From an uncultured Desulfovibrio sp. (GTDB taxonomy: Bacteria; Desulfobacterota; Desulfovibrionia; Desulfovibrionales; Desulfovibrionaceae): DNA of 63,566 nt. The stretch covers positions 1-63,566 of the forward strand of contig CAKTDV010000018.1 in NCBI GenBank assembly GCA_934546745.1, read 5' to 3'. This document shows, piece by piece, positions 58,660 to 63,566 of the stretch. The number at the start of each line of letters is the position of its first letter. Position 1 is the stretch's first letter. Under the pieces are notes generated by a model that was not told where the DNA came from, searched no databases, and worked only from the letters and a program-made list of their open reading frames with translations. The position numbers were made by a program, and so were the translations under genes.

Positions 58660-60117
58660 TCAGTTGTCGATGCGGTAGTTGGGGGCTTCCTTGGTGATGA
58701 TCACGTCGTGGACGTGGCTTTCGCGCAGGCCCGCCGCCGAGATCTCATAGAAGGTGGTGTTCTCGAAGAGGTCGCGCAGGTGGCGCGCCCCCACATAGCC
58801 CATGCCGGAGCGCAGGCCGCCCATGAGCTGGTACACGGCGTCCATGACGGGCCCCCGGTAGGGCACGCGGCCCACGATGCCCTCAGGCACGAGTTTCTTG
58901 CTGCGTTCCTGGAAGTAGCGGTCGCAGCTGCCCTCCTTCATGGCGTCGATGGAGCCCATGCCGCGATAAATCTTGTAGGTGCGGCCCTGATAGAGGATGG
59001 TCTCGCCGGGGCTTTCCTCCGTACCGGCGAAGAGGGAACCGATCATGACGGAATGCGCGCCCGCCACAAGGGCCTTGACAATGTCGCCGGAGAATTTGAT
59101 GCCCCCGTCGGCGATGCAGCAGCGATCCATCTCGCGGGCGGCGCGGCCGCCCTCCATGATGGCCGTCACCTGCGGCACGCCCACGCCCGCCACGATGCGC
59201 GTGGTGCAGATGGAGCCGGGCCCGATGCCGATCTTGACGCAGTCCGCGCCCGCCTCGAGCACGGCGCGCGCCCCCTCATAGGTGGCCACGTTGCCGGCGA
59301 TGAGCTGGCATTGGGGGAAGGCGCTCTTGACCTTGCGCACGGCCCGCAGCACGTTGACGGAATGCCCGTGGGCGGAGTCGAGCACCAGCACGTCCGCCCC
59401 GGCGGCAAGGAGCTGTTCGGCGCGTTCGTCGCAGTCCTTCCCTATGCCGATGGCCGCGCCCACGCGCAGGCGGCCAGCGCCGTCCTTGCAGGCGTTGGGG
59501 TACTTCTGCACCTTGTCGATGTCCTTCATGGTAATGAGGCCGCGCAGCCGCCTGTCCCCATCCACCACAAGGAGCTTCTCGATGCGGTGTTCGTGCAGGT
59601 GCCGCCGGGCCTCGTCCAGCGAGGTGCCCATGGGCACGGTGACGAGGTTCTCGCTGGTCATCACCTCGGAGACGAGGGTGGCGGCGGCGTCCTCCACAAA
59701 GCGCACGTCGCGGTTGGTGAGAATGCCCACCAGCTCGTCGCCGTCCACCACCGGCAGGCCGGAGACCCGGAAATCCGCCATGAGGGCCAGCGCGTCCCGC
59801 ACGGGGCTGGTGGAGGAGATGGTCACGGGGTCAAGGATCATGCCGCTTTCGCTTTTCTTGACGCGGTCCACCTCCAGACGCTGGCGTTCGACGGGCATGT
59901 TCTTGTGGATGATGCCGATGCCGCCCATGCGGGCCATGGAAATGGCCATGGCGGATTCCGTCACCGTGTCCATGGCGGCGGAAAGCAGCGGAATGCGCAG
60001 GGGGATGTCGGGCGTCAGCCATGTGGCGATGTCAACGGCGTCGGGCGTGACTTCGGAAAAGGCGGGAACGAGCAGGATGTCGTCAAAGGTAAGGGCTTTG
60101 CCGCGATTGGTGAACAT
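58660..60117 (-). CDS. guaB: IMP dehydrogenase
   Basis: GuaB oxidises IMP to XMP, the rate-limiting step of GMP synthesis. The 485-residue protein has the barrel start ALTFDDILLVPAFSEV, two CBS domains (about 95-205), and the catalytic loop GIGPGSICTTRIV with the active-site Cys, then the flap ending near PYRGPV. Length is normal. It is first in guaB-guaA and has a strong promoter at 60171-60199. Confidence 0.98.
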   Translation of the reverse strand: MFTNRGKALTFDDILLVPAFSEVTPDAVDIATWLTPDIPLRIPLLSAAMDTVTESAMAISMARMGGIGIIHKNMPVERQRLEVDRVKKSESGMILDPVTISSTSPVRDALALMADFRVSGLPVVDGDELVGILTNRDVRFVEDAAATLVSEVMTSENLVTVPMGTSLDEARRHLHEHRIEKLLVVDGDRRLRGLITMKDIDKVQKYPNACKDGAGRLRVGAAIGIGKDCDERAEQLLAAGADVLVLDSAHGHSVNVLRAVRKVKSAFPQCQLIAGNVATYEGARAVLEAGADCVKIGIGPGSICTTRIVAGVGVPQVTAIMEGGRAAREMDRCCIADGGIKFSGDIVKALVAGAHSVMIGSLFAGTEESPGETILYQGRTYKIYRGMGSIDAMKEGSCDRYFQERSKKLVPEGIVGRVPYRGPVMDAVYQLMGGLRSGMGYVGARHLRDLFENTTFYEISAAGLRESHVHDVIITKEAPNYRIDN

Positions 60118-60170
60118 GGATGCCTCGTACTGTGCGGTAGTGATTTTCAGGTGCGGGAACGTAATAGACC

Positions 60171-60199
60171 AGTGTAGCCCGAGGGCGGAACGCTGTCAA
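60171..60199 (-). promoter_or_regulatory. Promoter of guaBA
   Basis: On the minus strand TTGACA (60199-60194) and TACACT (60176-60171) are 17 bp apart. Confidence 0.8.
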
Positions 60200-60215
60200 C
60201 GCCCGCGCTCCCGTC

Positions 60216-60244
60216 TTGACGAACGTCCTGAAACCCTCTATAGG
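60216..60244 (+). promoter_or_regulatory. Promoter of ffh
   Basis: TTGACG (60216-60221) and TATAGG (60239-60244) are 17 bp apart on the plus strand. It lies back to back with the guaBA promoter, 17 bp between their -35 boxes. Confidence 0.75.
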
Positions 60245-60311
60245 CCCCTTTCAGGCGCGCCGTTCCCGGCGGGGAAGTCCATGCGCGGCGCGCCCACGCA
60301 GAGGGGCCGTC

Positions 60312-61868
60312 ATGTTTGAGAATCTTTCCGACAGGCTTTCTTCCGCCTTCCGCAACATGCGCGGGCAGAGCCGGCTGACCGAGGAGAACGTCCAGGCCGG
60401 GCTGCGCGAGGTGCGCCTTGCGCTTCTCGAGGCGGACGTCAATTTCAGGGTCGTCAGGGATTTTGTGGAGGCCGTGCGCCTCAAGTGCCTGGGCCGGGAG
60501 GTCATCCGGGGGGTCAACCCCTCGCAGCAGGTCGTCAAGATCGTGCACGACGAGCTGGTGGCCCTGCTGGGCGGGGAGACCGCCGAACTCAACCTTCAGG
60601 GGCGGGAACCCGCCGTCATCATGCTGGTGGGGCTCCAGGGGTCGGGCAAGACCACCTCGGCGGCGAAAATCGCCAACCTGCTGCGCAAGCGCAAAATGCG
60701 CCCCTACCTCGTCCCGGCGGACGTCTATCGCCCGGCGGCCATCGATCAGCTCACCGTGCTGGCCCGGCAGCTCGACATGCCGTGCTATCCCTCCACCACG
60801 GCCATGACGCCGGTGGAGATCGCCACGGCGGCCCTTGAGGATGCGCGCGCCCGGCAGGCCACCGTGCTGTTGCTGGATACCGCCGGCCGCCTCCATGTGG
60901 ACGAGCCCCTCATGAAGGAGCTGGAAGCCCTGCGCGAGGCCGTGCATCCGTGCGAGACGCTCTTTGTGGCCGACGCCATGACGGGGCAGGCCGCCGTGGA
61001 GGTGGCCGAGGCCTTCAACGCCCGCTTGGGGCTGACCGGCGTGGTGCTGACCAAGATGGACGGCGACGCACGCGGCGGCGCGGCGCTCTCCATCCGCGCC
61101 GTGACGGGCGCGCCCGTCAAGTTCGTGGGCATGGGCGAGAAGCTGTCGGAAATGGACGTCTTCCATCCCGATCGCATTGCCGGGCGCATTCTGGGCATGG
61201 GCGACATGCTGACGCTGGTGGAGAAGGCCCAGTCCGTCATCGACGCCGGCGAGGCCGAGGAGCTGGCCCGGAAAATGCGCGGGGCCGCCTTTGATCTGGA
61301 AGATTTCCGCACGCAGATGCGCCGCCTCAAAAAACTGGGATCGCTGGACAGCATCCTCAAGATGATCCCCGGTCTGGGCGGCATCCGGGAAAAGCTGGCC
61401 GGGGCCGGGGGCGCCATGCCCGAACGGGAGATGGCCCGCGCCGAAGCCATCATCAATTCCATGACCCTTGCCGAGCGCCGCCGTCCCGACATCCTCAACG
61501 GCAGCCGCCGCGCGCGCATAGCCCGGGGCGCGGGCGTCACCGTGGCGCAGGTCAACCAGCTGGTGCGGCAGTTCGAGCAGATGCGCCAGATGATGCGGGG
61601 CATGATGGGCGGCAAGGCAAAGGGCATGCCGAACATGCCCCGCCTGCCGCGCGGTATGAAGCTGCCCGGCGGCCTTTCTGGAATGGGGGCCGGAATGGGG
61701 ACCGGCATGGGGGCGGGATTTCCCGGCATGGGCGGTCTGCCGCCGCTGGGCATGAACGGCCTGCCAGCGGGTATGGACGGCATGGACGCCCCGCCCGGGG
61801 GCGCGGCCGCCCCCGCCAGAAAACGCAAAAAACGGGAGCGCCCCGCCGCCCGGCGCAAAAAGAAATGA
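60312..61868 (+). CDS. ffh: Signal recognition particle protein Ffh (SRP54)
   Basis: Ffh binds signal sequences and 4.5S RNA and targets ribosomes to FtsY. The 518-residue protein has the N and G domains (GLQGSGKTTSAAKI, DTAGRLHVDEPLM, TKMDGDARGG) and the Met-rich M domain (about 325-430). After it comes a long Gly/Met-rich repeat tail (about 430-495, MGAGMGTGMGAGF and so on) and a strongly basic end (RKRKKRERPAARRKKK). E. coli Ffh has 453 residues, so the tail is extended. GAGGGG precedes ATG 60312. Confidence 0.97.
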   Translation: MFENLSDRLSSAFRNMRGQSRLTEENVQAGLREVRLALLEADVNFRVVRDFVEAVRLKCLGREVIRGVNPSQQVVKIVHDELVALLGGETAELNLQGREPAVIMLVGLQGSGKTTSAAKIANLLRKRKMRPYLVPADVYRPAAIDQLTVLARQLDMPCYPSTTAMTPVEIATAALEDARARQATVLLLDTAGRLHVDEPLMKELEALREAVHPCETLFVADAMTGQAAVEVAEAFNARLGLTGVVLTKMDGDARGGAALSIRAVTGAPVKFVGMGEKLSEMDVFHPDRIAGRILGMGDMLTLVEKAQSVIDAGEAEELARKMRGAAFDLEDFRTQMRRLKKLGSLDSILKMIPGLGGIREKLAGAGGAMPEREMARAEAIINSMTLAERRRPDILNGSRRARIARGAGVTVAQVNQLVRQFEQMRQMMRGMMGGKAKGMPNMPRLPRGMKLPGGLSGMGAGMGTGMGAGFPGMGGLPPLGMNGLPAGMDGMDAPPGGAAAPARKRKKRERPAARRKKK

Positions 61869-61922
61869 CCCCGGCCCTGGCGGCCCGCCGCATGGCCGGA
61901 CGTTCTTCCGGCGCGGCGTCTC

Positions 61923-61951
61923 TTGACCGGGAGGCCGCTTGCCGTTATCCT
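61923..61951 (+). promoter_or_regulatory. Promoter of rpsP operon
   Basis: TTGACC (61923-61928) and TATCCT (61946-61951) are 17 bp apart, 35 bp before rpsP. Confidence 0.75.
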
Positions 61952-61985
61952 GAATGCCAACGATTGAAAAAAAGGGAGTGTTCTC

Positions 61986-62225
61986 ATGGCTGTGAAGCTG
62001 AAATTGACCCGCATGGGCAGCAAAAAGCACCCGTTTTACCGCGTGGTGGCCGCCAACGACGAAACCCGCCGCGACGGCCGTCCGCTGGCCTATCTGGGCT
62101 ACTACAATCCCATGGTCGACCCGGCGGAAGTGAAGCTGGATGCGGATAAGGTGAAGGAATGGCTGGCGCGCGGTGCGCAGCCCACCGACACCGTGCGCGC
62201 CCTGCTCCGCGCGCACATGGCCTAG
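61986..62225 (+). CDS. rpsP: 30S ribosomal protein S16
   Basis: The 79-residue protein reads VKLKLTRMGSKKHPFYRVV at the start and AYLGYYNPM in the middle, a normal S16. AAGGGAG precedes the ATG. It heads rpsP-khpA-rimM. Confidence 0.98.
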   Translation: MAVKLKLTRMGSKKHPFYRVVAANDETRRDGRPLAYLGYYNPMVDPAEVKLDADKVKEWLARGAQPTDTVRALLRAHMA

Positions 62226-62374
62226 CGCGGTGTTTCAGGGTGGTTTCACGTCGCGCAGGCGCGCGCGTGAACCGCTTCCGGCGGACGTGGAAAACGGACG
62301 CCGTTGTTTTTCACAGGGGGCGGTTCGCGCCCCCTGCGTCGTTGTTCCTCTCCTGTTTCCTGTGAGGTTGGCGT

Positions 62375-62605
62375 GTGAAAGCCCTTGTGGAATATGTGGC
62401 GCGATCGCTGGCGGATCATCCCGAACAGATTGTCGTGCGCGAGGTTCCGTCCGCCGGCGGCCTGATCCTGCACCTGGAGGCCGCCCAGGACGACATCGGC
62501 AAGCTCATCGGCAAGCAGGGGCGCACCGCCCGCGCCCTGCGTGTGCTTCTTGGCGCGGCGTCGGCCCGGGCGCGGCGGCATACCGTGCTTGAGATTCAGG
62601 AATAG
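62375..62605 (+). CDS. khpA: KH-domain RNA-binding protein KhpA
   Basis: The 76-residue protein is one KH domain with the DIGKLIGKQGRTARALRVLL loop containing GKxG. It binds RNA and usually forms a dimer with Jag/KhpB, encoded at 38714. It starts with GTG at 62375. It lies between rpsP and rimM, the usual position, with 150 bp after rpsP. Confidence 0.95.
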   Translation: MKALVEYVARSLADHPEQIVVREVPSAGGLILHLEAAQDDIGKLIGKQGRTARALRVLLGAASARARRHTVLEIQE

Positions 62606-62609
62606 CGCC

Positions 62610-63155
62610 GTGGCCGACACCGTCCTGGTGGGCGTCCTTGCCCGGCCGCACGGCATTCGCGGCGAACTCTGTGTGGACTGGTACGCCGAGGCCTTTGACC
62701 TGCTCGACGGCCCGCTCTGGGTGCGCGCGGGTTCCGGGCCGATCCGTCCCGCGCGCGCGCGGGGATGGAGGCTGCACAAGGGCCGCCCGCTTCTTGCGCT
62801 GGAAGGCGTGGACAGTCGCGACGCCGCCGAAAGCCTGCGCGGCGCGGAACTTCGCGTGGCTCGCCGGGACTTGCCCGCCCCGGATCAGGACGAGTTCTAT
62901 GTGGAAGACATGATCGGCTGTGACGTGCTGCTGGAGGACGGCCGCCGTCTTGGCCGCCTTGACGAGGCCCTCTTTCCCGCCGGGCAACCCCTCTGGGTCA
63001 TCCGCACCGACGCGGGAAAGGAGATTCTCTTTCCCGCCCAGCCCCGCTTCATCGCCGCCTTTGACACCGCCGCCCCCAGCGTCACCATCGCGCCCCCCGA
63101 AGGGCTTCTTGAGGTCTATCTGGACGGTGAGGACGGCGGCGCGCCGGAAACATAG
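62610..63155 (+). CDS. rimM: 16S rRNA processing protein RimM
   Basis: RimM helps 30S head maturation and binds S19. The 181-residue product starts DTVLVGVLARPHGIRGELCV and has the PRC-barrel part (DEFYVEDMIGCDVLLEDGRRLG; WVIRTDAGKEILFPAQPRFIAAFD). The start is GTG 62610, 4 nt after khpA. trmD, its normal next gene, does not directly follow. Confidence 0.95.
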   Translation: MADTVLVGVLARPHGIRGELCVDWYAEAFDLLDGPLWVRAGSGPIRPARARGWRLHKGRPLLALEGVDSRDAAESLRGAELRVARRDLPAPDQDEFYVEDMIGCDVLLEDGRRLGRLDEALFPAGQPLWVIRTDAGKEILFPAQPRFIAAFDTAAPSVTIAPPEGLLEVYLDGEDGGAPET

Positions 63156-63224
63156 CCGGAGCAGTCCCCTCAAGGCGGTCACATGCGCACGTCGGAGCCG
63201 TGTTGTCCGTAGCCTCAGGGTGTC

Positions 63225-63566
63225 TCAGGCGGTTTCCGTACCGCTCTTTTTGAGGTGTTCCATAAAGGCCTCCAACGATTCCGCCCGGTAGGCGAAAAGC
63301 GTCAGGCCCCGCAGTGTGTCCGCATCGAGCGTGGCAAGGGAGGAGGTCACGGAGGGGGGAAGCGCGCCAAAACGGATTTCCAGAAAATCCCGCAGGGCCA
63401 GCCCGAAACCTTTGGCCTCTCCTTCGGCCAACCCTTCCATCCGTCCTTCGGCCAGTCCTTCCATCCGCCCTTCGGCCAGCCCCATCAATACCCCTTGCCT
63501 GATGTAGTCATCCTTCCACTGGGCGGCACGTTCTTCCAGCATGGCGTCCACCTCCCGCAAATCGTG
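63225..63566 (-). CDS. Rpn family nuclease/transposase-like protein, C-terminal part
   Basis: The frame is open to the window edge, so only the end of the gene is visible (about 113 residues). It reads DAMLEERAAQWKDDYIRQG, then three near-identical MEGLAEGR-type units (about 24 bp each, 63410-63490), then a helical end. This is the C-terminal pattern of Rpn/YhgA-like PD-(D/E)XK proteins, which promote recombination and have been linked to phage defence. The nuclease domain lies outside the window. Confidence 0.7.
   Translation of the reverse strand, partial: HDLREVDAMLEERAAQWKDDYIRQGVLMGLAEGRMEGLAEGRMEGLAEGEAKGFGLALRDFLEIRFGALPPSVTSSLATLDADTLRGLTLFAYRAESLEAFMEHLKKSGTETA

Noticed and set aside
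60147..62216. 689-codon minus-strand frame opposite ffh
   Set aside because: Shadow of ffh and rpsP, His/Gly-rich antisense of GC-rich codons.

Overview
The window reads as about 63.5 kb of a GC-rich, strictly anaerobic deltaproteobacterial chromosome, most likely a Desulfovibrionaceae member (Desulfovibrio/Bilophila type). This is inferred from gene content: a futalosine menaquinone cluster (mqnD, mqnE-mqnC-mqnA), a giant double acyl-CoA dehydratase activase fused to its HgdB-like partner, a ZraSR-like sigma-54 two-component system, and typical housekeeping order. No database search was possible.

Layout. (1) 1-9928: a complete type I-E CRISPR-Cas locus. The array (22 identical full repeats plus one cut by the window edge, strict 61-bp period) is read from the minus strand, as is the operon cas3-cse1-cse2-cas6e-cas7e-cas5e-cas1-cas2. 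A separate two-repeat mini-array with altered repeat ends fills the gap between cas5e and cas1. It lies in sense orientation in the cas mRNA, and its last base touches the cas1 Shine-Dalgarno. (2) 10245-11666: a PAS-GAF-GGDEF protein divergent from cas3. (3) 11.7-21.8 kb: activase/HgdB fusion, MATE exporter and mqnD on the minus strand; mqnE-mqnC-mqnA on the plus strand. (4) 21.8-27 kb: HD-domain protein, sigma-54 response regulator and sensor kinase in one operon, divergent from two ZraP/Spy-like periplasmic proteins that each have a near-consensus -24/-12 promoter. (5) 27.4-35.7 kb: radical SAM protein, HU/IHF, MBOAT acyltransferase with its SGNH partner, Sel1 protein, receiver-TPR protein. 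(6) 35.8-47 kb: rpmH-rnpA-yidD-yidC-jag-mnmE, then RNase D-like, CofD-like, RluA-like, DUF47-Pit, AlkA and YkgJ-like genes.

(7) 47139-56872: a genomic island in the 3' end of a tRNA-Leu(CAG) gene, bounded by a near-copy of the tRNA end. The mobility half is decayed (integrase, AlpA-like and a small DNA-binding-protein pseudogene). The cargo is intact: a type I restriction-modification operon (hsdR, hsdM, a half-size hsdS) followed by a gene joining an N-terminal lamin-tail-like domain to a TIR-like domain, probably an NAD-depleting defence effector. (8) 57.0-63.6 kb: guaB-guaA, divergent ffh, rpsP-khpA-rimM, and the end of an Rpn-family gene cut by the window edge.

The two most notable systems are the mini-array embedded in the cas operon, a candidate self-regulating guide or mRNA-processing element, and the LTD-TIR gene beside the half-size HsdS restriction system. 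Both are defence related. Two families of dispersed intergenic palindromic repeats also occur.
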